Counted from the first letter of the stretch, positions 22,065-34,346 are shown. The stretch: 64,000 nt of DNA from Linepithema humile (GCF_040581485.1 NC_090130.1:11673426-11737425); one strand, 5' to 3'. Program-made: numbers and translations. Notes: generated from the sequence alone by a model not told the origin.

Positions 22065-22820
22065 CCGCCAATGCTTGCCGATCCGAAGTCAGTCGGCCGC
22101 CAGCCGGGTATAAAAGAGGCCCGGCGTATGGCTGTACGTCTATTTCACCAGATCCTGTTCGCTGCTAAACAGCGAACATTCCTCTATGAGCGTTTTCGTG
22201 TATCCGCCGAGCGTACTCGGCTTCCAATCCAAATATCGCGTTTCCGCGCACCGGTATTTAAAGTTAAACTCCATCCGGCAGGCAAAACTGCGCCGACCAA
22301 TCCGCGCCGCCGAACGACCCGTATCGATCGACTATCGAATGGACTCGCGACGCATCTACGAACGCGCCCGCCGACAGGCGCTCCATCGTACCAACCGTTA
22401 CGACTCGATCGTACGCGCTTGCGCTAAACGTTCCACCGATCGCACCAAGACGCTTCACGTCACGCGTAGACGAATCACACACCGCCTTGACACATTCGTC
22501 ACGTCTAGACGAATCATACGTCGCCGTTATATACTCAAACAGTTATACCAATCATTCGTCGCCTTTATTCACTCACGTATTTATATAAATCATACAGAGT
22601 ACATTTATACAGATTTTACATCGCAATTATACACTTCGCACACTACATTTATACAAATCATACATTGCATGTACACACAGTCATCAAACTTATTATTCAT
22701 TCAATAAACGCATCATTTTACTATCATCTCTCAAACGCGAGTTCTTCTTGACGTACCCCCAACCAAACAAACCTGGATTCCGGCGAGTTATACCGTGCCC
22801 AAAAAGCTCACACGGTTTCA

Positions 22821-22938
22821 TTATTACTATTATTCATAGCGTACAGTATTCGATGTAGCTGGTAGCACCAAGTTGAGTAAGAAGTTCACAGGCCATAGCC
22901 ATAGCCATGTCCTATTCAAATGAAGAAGCATATGATAT
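22821..22938 (+). pseudogene. 5' end of the second DD41D mariner copy
   Basis: The ATG at 22907 opens a frame reading MSYSNEEAYD. It is cut at 22938 by the next solo LTR and continues in register at 27057 as MLLILGECRGAFAAADRLW. The five bases GATAT at the break are duplicated, so the two halves were once contiguous. Confidence 0.75.
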
Positions 22939-23255
22939 TGTGGCGGTATACCGCCACGTCAGTGCTCCCAGACTTGCCCGGATGGGCGCGCATGCGCGGC
23001 CTAGCGAGCGTAAAAACAGTGACGTACGATGGATGCGCACTGGTGTACTTTTGGCGGGATCCACACAGGTAGAACCAGAGCTGTCAGATTGAAGATCCGG
23101 ACAACGAGCTACTACACAGGACAGGACGAGACGGATATGAGTAAGTAAAAATTATATAACACCAAAATAGTAGTGCAATAGTAGTGCAATATTAGTATAG
23201 ATAATAAAATGGATAGTAGTAGTATGGATAGTAGTATGCATGATATCAATAATAA

Positions 23256-25226
23256 AAAAAAGGAGCTGTTAAAAAACGAACAATTAGAAATTTTAATTTA
23301 TCGTGGTTAAATGAAGATTGTTTTAAAGGATGGTTGGCTCCTCATCCCGAGAAAAATAAAGCTCTTTGTGTCGTGTGTAACAAGACTATCAGATGTTGTA
23401 AAACGAATTTAACGCAACATTCACAAACGGAAACACATTTAACTAACATAAAGCCTCAAAATCAAAGCCTCAATCATAATTATAACGAGCGTGTATTACA
23501 CAAAAATAAAGTAAAACGCGCGGAAATAAAGTTAGCTGCTTTTTTTGCTGAGCATAATATTGCTTTTTGCACCGCGGATCATTTAATTCCATTGTTAAAA
23601 GATATTTGTATAGAGCCTAAAGTTACACAAAATCTTTCACTGAAATATACTAAATGTACTAAAATTGTAGAAAATGTTATTGCAAAACGCGAAGTAGAAA
23701 AGTTAGTAGAAATTTTGCAAATACGGAAATTTTCGATTTTAATAGACGAAAGCACAGATATAACTGATACAAAGTTTATGTGCTTACTTGTTAAATTTAT
23801 TTCACCAACAGATAAAAAAATTAAAACACAATTATTAGAATTATTAGCATTAGATGCTACAAATTGTACCGCTAGTAACATTTTTAAAACTTTTAAAATA
23901 TTTTTAAATAAAAAAAATATTCCTATTAAAAATATTGTTGGGATGGCAAGCGATAATGCATCGGTAATGACGGGATGTAATAATTCTTTTTTTTCTCATT
24001 TAAAAACTGAAGTACCCGGTGTAGTGCTATTAAATTGTATTTGCCATTCATCCGCTATTGTAGCAAGTAAAGCGTGTGAAAAATTGCCTAAAAGATGTGA
24101 AAATTTAATTAGAAATGTTAGTACTTATATTTCAGGCAGTGCAAAAAGATGTGCAATTTTAGGCGAATTTCAGAAATTTTTTAATGTTGAGAAAAAGAAA
24201 CTTCTTAAATTATCAAATACAAGATGGCTTGTATTACATAATTGCGTAATTAGACTCCTTGAGAACTGGGAAGTTTTGAAAAATTATTTTCTTGTTGCTG
24301 TTGTAGAAGATAAATCCCAGTCTGCAGAAGCCATCTTAGCTCAATTAAATGATGAATCTATAAAAGCTTATTTACTATTTTTAAAATATTCGTTACATTT
24401 TTTTAATAATTTTAATATTCTTTTCCAATCCCGTAAAATTTTAATTCATAAATTATATAACAGTAGTCAACAAATTATTCATCAAATAGCTCAAAATTTT
24501 ATGGTTCTGGAGGCTTTGAAAGATATTGTTACTTTAAATGTAGACGATGAGAGGAATATTAAACATCTGTTAGATATATATGTGGGACCAGATTGTGAAA
24601 GTTTTTTGGTAAATCAGCCATTAGTATTCGTGCAAGATATTAAATTAACATGTTTAAATTTTTATATAACAGCACTTAAAGAAATGTTAAAACGTTTGCC
24701 TTATAAAAATTCATTTTTTAAACAATTAACTTTTTTAGATGCCAAAATTGCACTTTATGATGAAGGCAGAAATGAAATTAAAGACTTGTCAATTATTGCT
24801 TCACATTTTGAAAATATTGACATAACAAAATTAGGATTTGAATGGAGAATTTTGCCAACAGTTATTAATGATACAGAGAAAATAGAATTAGCTTTATTAG
24901 AAGTAGACGAAATGTAGCAAAAAATATTTCATTATAAAGATTTTAATGAGGAAAAAATGTTTCCAAATTTAGAATTATTAGTTGAGTCAGTGCTTACTTT
25001 TCCTCATTCAAATGCGGAAGCAGAAAGAATATTTTCCATTGTTACAGATGTCAAAAATAAAAAAAGAAATTCTTTATCCGATAGCATAACTTCCGCAATT
25101 TGTACAATTCGTTCGAGTTTTCAGGCCGATAATATTAATTGTATTAATTTTGAAGTTGATGATAGACATTTAGAGTTGCATAATGCACAAAATTTATATC
25201 CAAAACACAAATCTGATAGTGCTTGA
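23256..25226 (+). pseudogene. hAT transposase, one stop codon
   Basis: Cut-and-paste transposase. Domains in order: an N-terminal BED-like zinc finger (FNLSWLNEDCFKGWLAPHP, then CVVCNKTI and a pair of histidines near 23425), the first catalytic block (ILIDESTDITDTKFMCLLVKF near 23740), the SDNASVMTG and CICHSSAIVASKACEKLP blocks near 23950-24070, the LSNTRW block near 24210, and the C-terminal dimerisation region (FPHSNAEAERIFSIVTDVKNKKRNSL, 25000-25075). A single TAG at 24915-24917 breaks the otherwise open frame. The likely ATG at 23211 is out of register because of a frameshift in an A run near 23255. It is the only gene of the enclosing hAT element. Confidence 0.9.
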
Positions 25227-26120
25227 TATTTTTTTAAATTTTATTTTTATTTTTTATTTTTTTACACACGCACATTTAATAATTACTTTTCTTTTTTTAT
25301 TAATTAGGATAAAGACCTATTAATTTGGGAATATTAATATTTTATTTATTTTCAGAGTTTATATTAGTTATTTGTTTTTTTAATTTGTAATATTAATAAA
25401 TAAATTTTTTATTTGTGATATTAATTCAATAAGATTTTATTTGTGATATTTATTAAACAATAATATAGTAATATATATATTCAATATAATTATAATATAT
25501 ATGTTATTTTATGTGTTCATTAGTATTATAATTAAACAGATTTTATTTAATTAAATGTTTATTTTTAATGTTTATTTTTATGATAAAATGTAAGTTTTGT
25601 TTTATGAATACTGGTGAGGTTTTTGGTAGTTTTCCTTACCCTTGCAACAAATGTTGGTATTTTTTACAAATTCTGCCAAATAAACTTTTATTTTAAATGA
25701 TTTAAAAATGTGTTTTTTAACTATTATTTTATAACCTTTAATCACCTTCTCTCCTTAATTTATTATATGTATACATATATATACATATATATATATAAAG
25801 AAGTACTATATAATTGTCTGTAAAAGCATATTTACGACTTATATAAAAATTTTTGAAAAATTAATAAATACTTTTATTTACATAATATATATTTACGCTA
25901 ATTATTTATGCTAAAAGTAATTTCACATTTTATATAATTATTTTTAGCATGTAGATGTTTGTTATGTAAATAGAAAACACCTATTCATTCTTTAAAACTT
26001 TTACATTTATTTTTGCAAGCAGCTTTTGGAGGGAGTCATATAGCACCTTCTTTTACTCGATACAATACTTCAGTGAGAGAGCATTAGGCCGCGCATGCGC
26101 GCCCATCCGGGCAAGTCTGG
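25227..26120. other. AT-rich 3' part of the hAT element
   Basis: No coding frame. Contains a short (TA)n run near 25770-25800. Ends in the terminal inverted repeat. Confidence 0.6.
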
Positions 26121-27056
26121 GAGCACTGCGCCACGTTGCTGCACCGAAGCTGCATAGTACGCCGCGGCATCACTACACGCCGCAGGCCCTCAACCAAGCG
26201 CTAAGCCTACAGCTACACCGCCAGGTAGCGCAGGCCGGTGTAAGGCTTTCTCGCGATCGAGAATCGATCAACTCACTATAAAAGAGCGTCGACTCGATCT
26301 GCTACTTCACTCACTCGCTTCAAGGCGAGCTCTAACTAAGGGCCCTTGAGCTGAGCAATAGCTGTTGTAGTAAAGAGCGTAAGCAGAGGCTATTTTTCTT
26401 TTTGTTTTCTCACAGTACCTCGTAAGGCACAGAAACGAAAAATAAAGTCTCAGCTTCGGCCGCATTTTTCACCAAAGCGGCCCGCTGTTACTCCAGCATC
26501 GCCGTCGCCACCACAGAGTCTACCGTGGAAATTAATTCCACTAGAATTCTGTGTGCGGTTGACCCGGCCTCCAAGGGACACTCGTACGAGCACGGAGACC
26601 TCTCTCTCCTCGATTCACAGAACGATCTGTTACATCGAGAGCCGAAACAGTCGCAATGCAAGGCACGACGGAGATCCGCTCTATTGCGATTCAAACTTCG
26701 CCGCCTAGGGCTTGTTCCGAAAGCAGCTGCCACACGGAAGACCATTTTCCGAACGAGGTATCTCCGACTCCAGGCAAGGGGCTGCAGCGAGCATCATCAA
26801 TAGAGCCGTCCTTTTTAGGACTAGTTCAGTACACTAAGACGCGGCCGGTAATCTCTTACCGCGCCCGTCAATTTTTATTCTAAAACTCACGGCCTTACAC
26901 ATTGCCGTGAGCGCGCCTTGGGCGCATGAAACACTCAAACACAAACTGTACATACAATCTCTCTGACAAAGAAAATAAATTATATTTTCCACAAAATTGG
27001 CTCTCTTTATTCTCACCAGTTCGAACACACTTAAAAGCGCGTAGCAATACGCTATA

Positions 27057-28086
27057 GATATGTTGCTAATTTTGGGTGAGTGTCGAGGTGCATTCGCTGC
27101 AGCTGACAGATTGTGGCGAGAGTGTTTTCCTGATCGGACTCTTCACTCGCGCAACGTTTTTTTACGTTTGGCTAAGCAAATCAGAACTGAAAGTGTCGTT
27201 CAGCCTCAATATAACAAAGGTCGACAGATCCGCCGTCCAATTAGGGATGAAAAAACAGCGGAAATTTTTGTATCGGCAGAATTGAATCCTCATGATTCCT
27301 TGAGTGACCGAGAAATAGATTCTGGAGTTAGTCGTGTCAGTATCTGGCGCAATTTGAGTCAAAACAAGTTTCACCCTTACTGAATGTCTCTTCACCAAAC
27401 TGAATAATGATGATTGTCAAAGTAGACTTGTATTTTGCAACTGGATAAGACAACAACCGCCTACTTTTCACCACAAAATTTTATTTTCTGACGAATCTAC
27501 ATTCAAAAGTAATGAATGTGTCAATACGTGGAACTGTCGTTATTGGTTGCAAGTTAATCCTCACTGGTTGAGAGAAATGGATCATTAATATATTTGGAAG
27601 GTGAATGTTTGGTGCGGCATTATTGGTAATCAGATCGTAGGTCTTATTTTCTTGGAAGAAAATTTAAACAGTAATAGATATTCAGCCTTGATAGAGACAG
27701 ATCTTCCAGTCTTATTACAAAATCTATCTCTGCGATTGCGCCTGGACATGTGGTTCCAACAAGATGGATGCCCGTCGCATACATTAAGAGTTGCTCGTAC
27801 AGCTCTAAACACCATGTTTTCCAATAAGTGGATGGGCAAGTACGATCCGATCAATTATCCACCTCGATCACCGGATCTCACTATTCTAGATTATTATTTG
27901 TGGGGAAGGGTAAAAGACTTGGTGTATCGTGAACATCCAATTACAAGGGATGATATGATTCGTAGGATAAAAGAAGCAATTCAATCTTTAAGTAATAATG
28001 AAATTCTTCGAGCAACCAATTCCTTCCAAACCAGAGTAGATGCTTGCATTGCAGAGAATGGTGCTCAGTTTGAACATCTCATTTGA
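27057..28086 (+). pseudogene. Tc1/mariner DD41D-type transposase
   Basis: Continues the N-terminus at 22907. The segment 27057-27383 holds the helix-turn-helix region (MLLILGECRGAFAAADRLWR, then VSRVSIWRNL). After stops and a frameshift at about 27384-27600 come FSDEST (first Asp, 27484) and, in 27601-28086, WFQQDGCPSH (second Asp) and PPRSPDLTILDYYLWG (third Asp). Counting 41 residues between the second Asp and the Asp of TILDYY gives a DD41D spacing, as described for the rosa group of Tc1/mariner; the SPD aspartate would give 36. The transposase would cut at TA-flanked ends. The matching terminal repeat is at about 28505-28545. Confidence 0.8.
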
Positions 28087-28090
28087 ACAA

Positions 28091-28150
<60 letters not shown>

Positions 28151-28545
28151 GTAAGAGGCAAGAAGATTCACTTTAATCAAGCACCCCGAAAAGGTGTAAA
28201 TCTGACCGTGCAACCTCCACACGGTACATCTTGGGTAATGCTAACGCCGGCGGTACTTAAATTTTGAAGTCTCATAACTCAGAAAGATCTCAATTAAAAA
28301 GGGTTTGTAACCAGTGTTTCGAAAACGCCTTGACGTCAACTATAAAAATATGAAATAAAAAGTAAAGGTTCCCATTTAAAAAATTTAAGTCGACCTTGAT
28401 ATGACCTTCACGACGCCATTCAAGGTCAATTGCATATGCCCATGTAATGCATTACTTGATCACCAACAACTTTTGTCTAAAACATTTTTTAAAATAACCA
28501 CTTCCCTCGTTTTTAAATGGGGTGTGCGGGTGGTCTGAAACACCC
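28087..28545 (+). mobile_element. 3' end of the DD41D mariner
   Basis: After the stop comes a (CA)n/(GC)n microsatellite (28089-28150), then TTTAATCAAGCACCCC, several AAGGTCA-type motifs (TCAAGGTCA at about 28421), and the terminal repeat ending GGTGGTCTGAAACACCCT before TA at about 28546. Confidence 0.7.
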
Positions 28546-28549
28546 TTAT

Positions 28550-29190
28550 ATCAAATCCTCTTACTGGCGCATTTGTTATTGATCCATATTGTTTAATTGT
28601 AAACGTAGGATATGATGATTTTTTATAATATTCGACATCCAAAAATAACCCATTTTCATGAGCATTTGCATGAGTTGAACTTTCGCTTAAATTCAATTTT
28701 GATAAATGTTATATTTGTACTTTTATTTGATATAGGCGTACTTGTATGAAACTTATACTTTTTAGCTATACGACCTAATAAGCGACCTTCAAAATGACTG
28801 CACAAAGGTTTTTGCTCTTTTTACCACATCTTTTCTATTAATGCGTCATTTATGTTTTGTACATTACAATATTGAATATTACGTTTTCTGCGTTTTAAAG
28901 GTATGTTCAACTTTAATTCAGCACATATTTGTGTAATATAATCTTTTATTTTTTTCACAAAACGTTCAACTTTTAAGTTAACTGCATCATTTAAAACATT
29001 TTTTTTATAATATTAAAAAAACCTTCGACATTTGCATTGCTTAATTTAACTGTTTTAAGTGTAACCAGTTTTAGTAGTAACGCAGACCACATTAGAACAA
29101 AAGGCATGTCATGATTTGTAATATAATCTGCAATTTCTGGAGCATAATCAGGAGACGCGGTAGTGTCTCCGGCCAAGTTCAAAAAACGAC
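28550..29190 (-). pseudogene. C-terminal remnant of an unidentified transposase
   Basis: Minus-strand frames give YAPEIADYITNHDMPFVLMW, KLSNANVEGFFNIIKKMF and, in another frame, LKVERFVKKIKDYITQICAEL with KRRKRNIQYCNVQ. SNANVEGFF followed by a basic helix resembles the end of several RNase H-fold transposases, where the glutamate would be the third catalytic residue. The rest of the gene is missing. No superfamily assigned. Confidence 0.4.
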
Positions 29191-29529
29191 ACTACTAAGT
29201 CAGAAAAAGACTCTCTGGCAAAGTTCAGAAAATGACACTACTAAGTCTCTTATCCTGCGCGCACGAAGTCGACTTTTCGAGGATTTGTAGCAACTAAAAT
29301 ATAAAAAATTTTATAAAAACACATAATATATCCTTAAAGGCGGCATCGCCACGACTAGTTTGAGCCAAAAAAAATTAAAATTGGTCCAGCCGTTCCGGAG
29401 ATACAAGCGGTCAAAAAGTGATGTTGGTAATGCAAAAATTAAGAAACGTCGTCTTCTTATTCTTCTCCTCTGTCCACAGGGGTGGATGAAGAATTTACGG
29501 GGCCCAGGGTATTATCATTATCATTAAAA

Positions 29530-30050
29530 TTTACAGGAATTTCTCGACCAGGTGCCAAGAGTCGACGATTTCGACTTCCCCGAGTTGCGCGACGGGAATT
29601 CCTCGCACCAGGTGTCAAGGGTCGACGAATTCGACTTTCACGAGTTGTGCTACAGGAATTTTTCGCACTAGGTGCCAAGGGTCGACGAATTCGATTTTCG
29701 GGAGTTGCACTACGGGAATTCCTCGCACCAGGTCCCAAGGGTTGACGAATTTGGCTACCCCGAGTTGCGCTACGGGAATTCCTCGCACCAGGTGTCAAGG
29801 GTCGACGAATTCGACTTTCGCGAATTGCGCTACGGGAATTTTCCGCACCAGGTGCCAAGGGTCGACGAATTCGATTTTCGGGAGTTGCACTACGGGAATT
29901 CCTCGCACCAGGTCCCAAGAGTTGACGAAATCGAGTACTCCGAGTTGCGCTACGTGCATTTCTTGCATCAGGTGCCATGGGTCAATGAATTTGACTTCCC
30001 CAAATTGCACTACGAAAATTTCGCAAATATGAAAGAGAGAGAGAGATATA
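29530..30050 (+). repeat. 60 bp tandem repeat encoding a 20-residue repeat
   Basis: Eight units of exactly 60 bp, each containing AAGGGTCGACGAATTCGA. In one plus-strand frame each unit reads VPRVDEFDFRELHYGNSSHQ with conservative changes (FGYPEL, FDFHEL). One TAG interrupts at about 29667. The frame ends after a basic tail at 30085. Whether it is expressed is unknown; because 60 is divisible by three, all frames stay periodic, so coding is not proven. Length-neutral substitutions and no frameshifts across ~480 bp favour past coding. Confidence 0.5.
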
Positions 30051-31590
30051 TGACATATTTTGATATAAAATCTAAAATCGCTTAAAATATTTAGTTATCG
30101 ATAATCTTACCGTAATATTTTAATGAGCAGAATAATAAAACGAATCAATACGTGTAAAAAAAACCCATTGTTATTTTGAAGAAAAAATATGTAATTTACA
30201 ATGTACTTTTTTTAACCATTATGCGTTTTCTTTATACTACTTAATTCTCATTATTCTAATCATAAAAGTATTACGGTAAGATTATCTATAACTTAATATT
30301 TTCAGATATTTTAATTTAAATTTTATATCGAAATATGTCAGATTAAGATATAAAATAACTCGAAAAGTATTAAAAAGAACTTCTGCAAAGTATAAAAAAG
30401 AAAATTATATCCTTTAATCTTGTTAATATTTTATTAATAAATAAACTGCCATGTAATAGAATTTTATTAGTATTAATGAACGAAGAACATCTTATCGAGG
30501 TCGACATCGATCCAGTCGCAAAACTTATAATGTAAAATAATTTAGTTAATATGTTATTAAGTTAATATAAATGTTACATTCGAAATGTAGAAAAAATAAT
30601 TTAAAAATAATTTAAATTTTGTCACATAATTAATTTTGTACATTTCTGTACATTTTTATATTAACTTAATTACATATTAACTAAACTATTTTACATTATA
30701 ACACGTCTTGTGTTTTATATAGCATTTATGTCATGTGAAACAGATGTTTTATTAGTAATATTAGAAAATAACTAATTACATAAGTCTTGCGTTTGATATC
30801 ACAGTTACGTTATGTGAAACACAATAAGTGTCCTTTTAAATGTTCTAACTTAATTATTTTATGTTTCAAATGTCGCTGATTTGATATCATAGTTTATATC
30901 ATAGTTTATATAAGTGTTACATCCGAAATGTACAACAATAATTAAAAAATAATTTCAATTTTGTTACATAATTAATTTTGTACATTTATATTAACTTAAT
31001 TACATATTAACTAAAATATTTCACATTATAACACAAGTATTTTGTTTTATATCACACTTATATTCTGTGAAACAGATGTTTTATTGGTAATATTAGAAAA
31101 TAACTAACATAAGTAATGCGTTGGATATCACAATTACGTTATGTAAAACATAATAAGTGTCATTTCGAATATTTTAACTAAATTATTTTATGTTTAACAT
31201 GTCTTTGATTTGATATCATTGTTTTTTTCGCATATTTTGTAAAAATTTTAACAAAACCGTGATATGAAGCCAAAGATATTTTATATCAGCTATCCGTAAC
31301 TTCATATCAATGCGGCAGTTAAATCGACGACATGTTACAACTAAAAATAGTTTAGTTTGAATATTTGAAATAAAACATCTGTTTCACAGAATGTAAGTGT
31401 AATATGAAAAACAAAATACTTGTGTTAGAATGTAAAATAATTTAGTTAATATACAACTGACTTAATATAAATGTTACATTCAAAATGTGCAAAAATAATT
31501 GAAAAAAAATCTCAATTCTGTCACATAATTAATTTTGTACATTTATAAAAAAGTAGGTGATATAGCACAAAAATTCATAAATGATAAGGT
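30051..31590. repeat. AT-rich region built of ~310-360 bp diverged repeats
   Basis: The block with AATTAATTTTGTACATTT and AACTTAATTACATATTAACT near 30625 recurs near 30975 in direct orientation, and AATTAATTTTGTACATTTATA recurs near 31525. A motif pair GTGAAACAGATGTTTTATT and its complement lies at 30740, 31070 and 31370. No coding. Confidence 0.5.
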
Positions 31591-31599
31591 CTGGCAAAG

Positions 31600-32280
31600 T
31601 TCCAAAAAAGATACTCCAATATGTTTATATTTTAATAATTATCTAAATTTTTAATATATCACCAACATGAAAAGTAACTGATATGTTATTCAAGGTGCAA
31701 ATTAAAAAAAACAAAATATTCATAAAATGTATAAATAAAACTGATCAAAATTTGATTGAAAAAAATTTAATTAAAATAACAAAATATTTATTAAAAAATA
31801 CAACAAAACGGCGCTGTTAACGGGCTTCGCCCCTCCCCTTTAATCGCCTCCCCCCCCCCCAGCGCAGCCCTTCGCGCCATCCCCCCTTCACCCCCGTCGA
31901 GGGGTCTCTCCACCCCTCCGCCCCTTTTTACACCTCAAAGTATTATGAAACAATGAAAATGAGTAATAATGTAATATATAGAATGATTAATTGTCATCAT
32001 GTAATTAATTGACATTATGTAAGTTAACATGTTGTTCGGTGTGGCAGCGCCAAGTTTTTTTGTATTTTTTAATAAATATTTTGTTATTATAATTAAATTT
32101 TTTCAATCAAATTTTGATCAGTTTTATTTATACATTTTATGAATATTTTATGTATGTTTATTTTGAATTTGCACCTTGAATAACATATCAGTTACTTTTC
32201 ATGTTGGTGATACATTAAAAATTTAGATAATTATTAAAATATAAACATATTGGAGTGTCTTTTTTGGAACTTGGCTAGTA
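31600..32280. repeat. Foldback repeat with C-rich centre
   Basis: Arms of about 215 bp are reverse complements (AGTTCCAAAAAAGATACTCC at the left faces GGAGTGTCTTTTTTGGAACT at the right). The inner ends carry GGCGCTG and CAGCGCCAAGTTTTTTT. The centre (31810-32050) is C-rich, then AATGAAAATGAGTAATAATG...TTATGTAAGTTAA, which is shared with the centre of the large palindrome at 41440-41785. So it belongs to the same palindrome family. Confidence 0.7.
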
Positions 32281-32288
32281 TTTATTAT

Positions 32289-32670
32289 TGTGGCAGCCAG
32301 TCACCGCACCGTCGCTTCGACGAGGTTTAGTACGCGGCGTCGCCGCTATGCGCCGCAGGCCTTCAGCCATGGAAGCTCTGTACTTGCGGGAGCGCCACTA
32401 GATTGCGCAGGCGGTTCAGAGCTTTCTCATGTGTAGGCATTTCCTTTGTATTAGTTGTTTTATCTTTCGTCACCGGGTCTATACCCGCCTCTTTCTCCCG
32501 CGTTAGTATTGTTATGATCACGTGGAATTGGTCGCGCCTTTGCGACAGTCGTGGGACAGACAAGCAAGAAGAGAGTCGTTGCAAAAAGAGTCGCTCACGG
32601 ATCCTCAGAAATAAAGAATTAAGAACGCCCTGAATATTGTAGTGTACGAATTATTACCTGAGTGCCTACA
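32289..32670 (+). mobile_element. 5' LTR of a Ty3/gypsy-type fragment
   Basis: Starts TGTGGCAGCCAGTCACC, ends GAGTGCCTACA. It is followed by TTTTCAGAAGTGGGATC, a plausible primer-binding region (TGG just inside), and then by gag. The start resembles the LTR at 22939. The other LTR is not in the window, so limits rest on sequence ends only. Confidence 0.6.
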
Positions 32671-32936
32671 GTATTATTTTCAGAAGTGGGATCGGATACG
32701 GATTCGGTGCGACTGAGTCTAGTACGACAAGTCTTGTGATTGACCTCGCGCGAGTGTTAATACGAGACGATATAGACGCGACACGTGATAAAGGACAACG
32801 GGTACAAAAACACTCTGTGTGAGTCGTGTGCGGGTTATTTTCTGTGTGTAAGATACCCGAGTGCCGGCGGATCGTTTTAGTTCTGTGTGAACGGTATCGT
32901 TGTCGCTGTATCGAGACTGTATGTCGGATCGTTAGT

Positions 32937-34346
32937 ATGGCGTTATTGGAAGGAAAAGACTTTACGGTAGCCGAGCTAAAAGATGCTCTTCGCGAGAGAA
33001 AATTAGCCTCTAGTGGTTCGAAGGCAGAGCTAATTTTCCGGTTGAGTACCACGGATCCGAATATTTGAGCGATTCTAAGTGAAAAACGGAATCAGGCGTC
33101 GCGAGTGGAAGACGCGTCGATTTCCGATAGTGTGCGAGAGGACATGGACGAATCGGCAGATTTAGAAGGCGATGCAACGGTTCAGGAAAGAAGACCGGAA
33201 ACGAGGCCGTTGCAATCGGAAGAATCTGACGATCACGTGCCACGTGAATTAGCATTGGTTCGAAGAAAGAGAGAGAGTTGATCGAGAGGGAGCGGCAACT
33301 GCTACGACGAGAACGCGAGATGGCGCGTAGCGTCTCCGCATCGAGTAACGCTGCCTCTGCGAGCGGTGGTGTTCGTAACCTCAAAAATCTCTTACTCGAA
33401 TTTGATGCCACCGAGAATACATTCTGGAGATGGAAACACCAGCTAGAGTTGTTGAGGAACTCTTATCAACTAGATAATAATTCCGCAAGAATTTTGATAA
33501 GCTCAAGATTGAGAGGACGAACTCTCATCTGGTTTTATTCCAAAGCGGAACACCTGATGCTGAGTATCGAAGATTTGCTGGGAGAAATGACGCGCATGTT
33601 TGACCTGCGCCCCGGCAAATTATCTCTCCGCAAGGAATTTGAAGCCCGTGCGTGGAAAACGGCCGAACTATTTTGTGATTATTATCACGACAAAATAATT
33701 CTTGCTAATCGAGTGCCAATAGACGAAGACGAACTTCTCGATTACCTCATTGAGGGTATTACTGATATACGCTTGCAAAACCAGGCACGTATAATGAATT
33801 TTAAGTCAAAGACGATGTTATTAGAGGCTTTCGAGAACGTCAGCTTAGAGAACAAACGGTATAGCGACCCGAAGTTGAAGAAGACTGGCCCGCAATTGTC
33901 CGCAAAAATAGAGTCCGCGAAAGCGAAGCCGATGAGGTGCTACAAGTGCCGCGAGACTGGACATATCGCTACACACTGCAAGAATCTGTTGTCAGCGGAG
34001 AAGAGAACATGTTTCGTGTGCGGTTCAACGGAACACCTGTCGAGAAGTTGCCCTGAGCGCAAGCAAGCCACTGTATCTGAGGCAAAAGAAAAATCTGCAC
34101 AATCAACATCAACGAACATTATAGCGATGGAACAAAATAGTGAACTCTCAAGACCTTACTTGATCAATGTAAAAATTAGTTCTAGTGATAAGGACAACAG
34201 CGTGGATACCTTTACGATAGATGCGATAATCGATTCTGGCTCGCCTATCAGTCTAGTTCGCGATAGTGTTGTTAGTGCCGCGAGTTGTAGTCCGGTGAGT
34301 GAGGACACTAGCCGATTTTGTGGAATCAACGGTTCACGTCTTAAGA
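32937..34346 (+). pseudogene. Gag-protease polyprotein with N-terminal SAP domain
   Basis: Structural polyprotein of a Ty3/gypsy-like retrotransposon. The ATG at 32937 opens MALLEGKDFTVAELKDALRE, continuing as KLASSGSKAELIFRL, a SAP-type DNA-binding helix-extended-helix. An in-frame TGA at 33066 and a shift in a GA run near 33270 lead into the capsid-like part (33400-33860; FWRWKHQLELLRN, LRKEFEAR). Two CCHC knuckles follow (CYKCRETGHIATHC at 33940; CFVCGSTEHLSRSC at 34011). The protease start is near 34220 (IDAIIDSGSPISLVR, with DSG in place of DTG). Homology stops at GINGSRLKIL near 34346, where Helitron coding begins in another frame. Reverse transcriptase is absent. Confidence 0.82.

Larger units (their letters stand above)
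18662..22820 (+). mobile_element. Solo LTR split by a hAT foldback
   Basis: Begins TGTAACGGTGCAGCCCGC and ends CTCACACGGTTTCA, like the solo LTR at 6221-7549. TTAT lies on both sides (18658-18661 and 22821-22824). Without the insertion the LTR is about 930 bp. The right part (22073-22820) retains a TATAAAA context, two of the hairpins seen in the other copy, and the CCAACCAAACAAACCTGGAT tail. The open frames in 22044-22707 are shadows within the LTR. Confidence 0.82.
22960..26128 (+). mobile_element. Full-length hAT transposon
   Basis: Terminal inverted repeats of about 40 bp start CAGTGCTCCCAGACTTGCCC and end with the complement GGGCAAGTCTGGGAGCACTG. An exact 8 bp target duplication CGCCACGT lies at 22952-22959 and 26129-26136. 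Element length is 3169 bp. It encodes one transposase on the plus strand followed by ~850 bp of AT-rich 3' sequence. Confidence 0.93.
22939..27056 (+). mobile_element. Solo LTR split by a hAT transposon
   Basis: Starts TGTGGCGGTATACCGCC and ends ...CAATACGCTATA, flanked by GATAT on both sides (22934-22938 and 27057-27061). Apart from the hAT insertion it is about 940 bp. It contains CACTATAAAAGAGCG (TATA-like, near 26275) and (A/T)-terminated tails similar to the block at 7960-8985. The start TGTGGC is shared with the LTR at 32289. The terminal ATA instead of ACA is probably a point change. Confidence 0.75.

Noticed and set aside
22186..22707. 173-codon arginine-rich frame
   Set aside because: Lies entirely inside a solo LTR, overlaps two other frames and has no recognisable domain; the related LTR at 6221-7549 does not keep it.
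23579..23881. Minus-strand 100-codon frame
   Set aside because: Antisense shadow of the hAT transposase.
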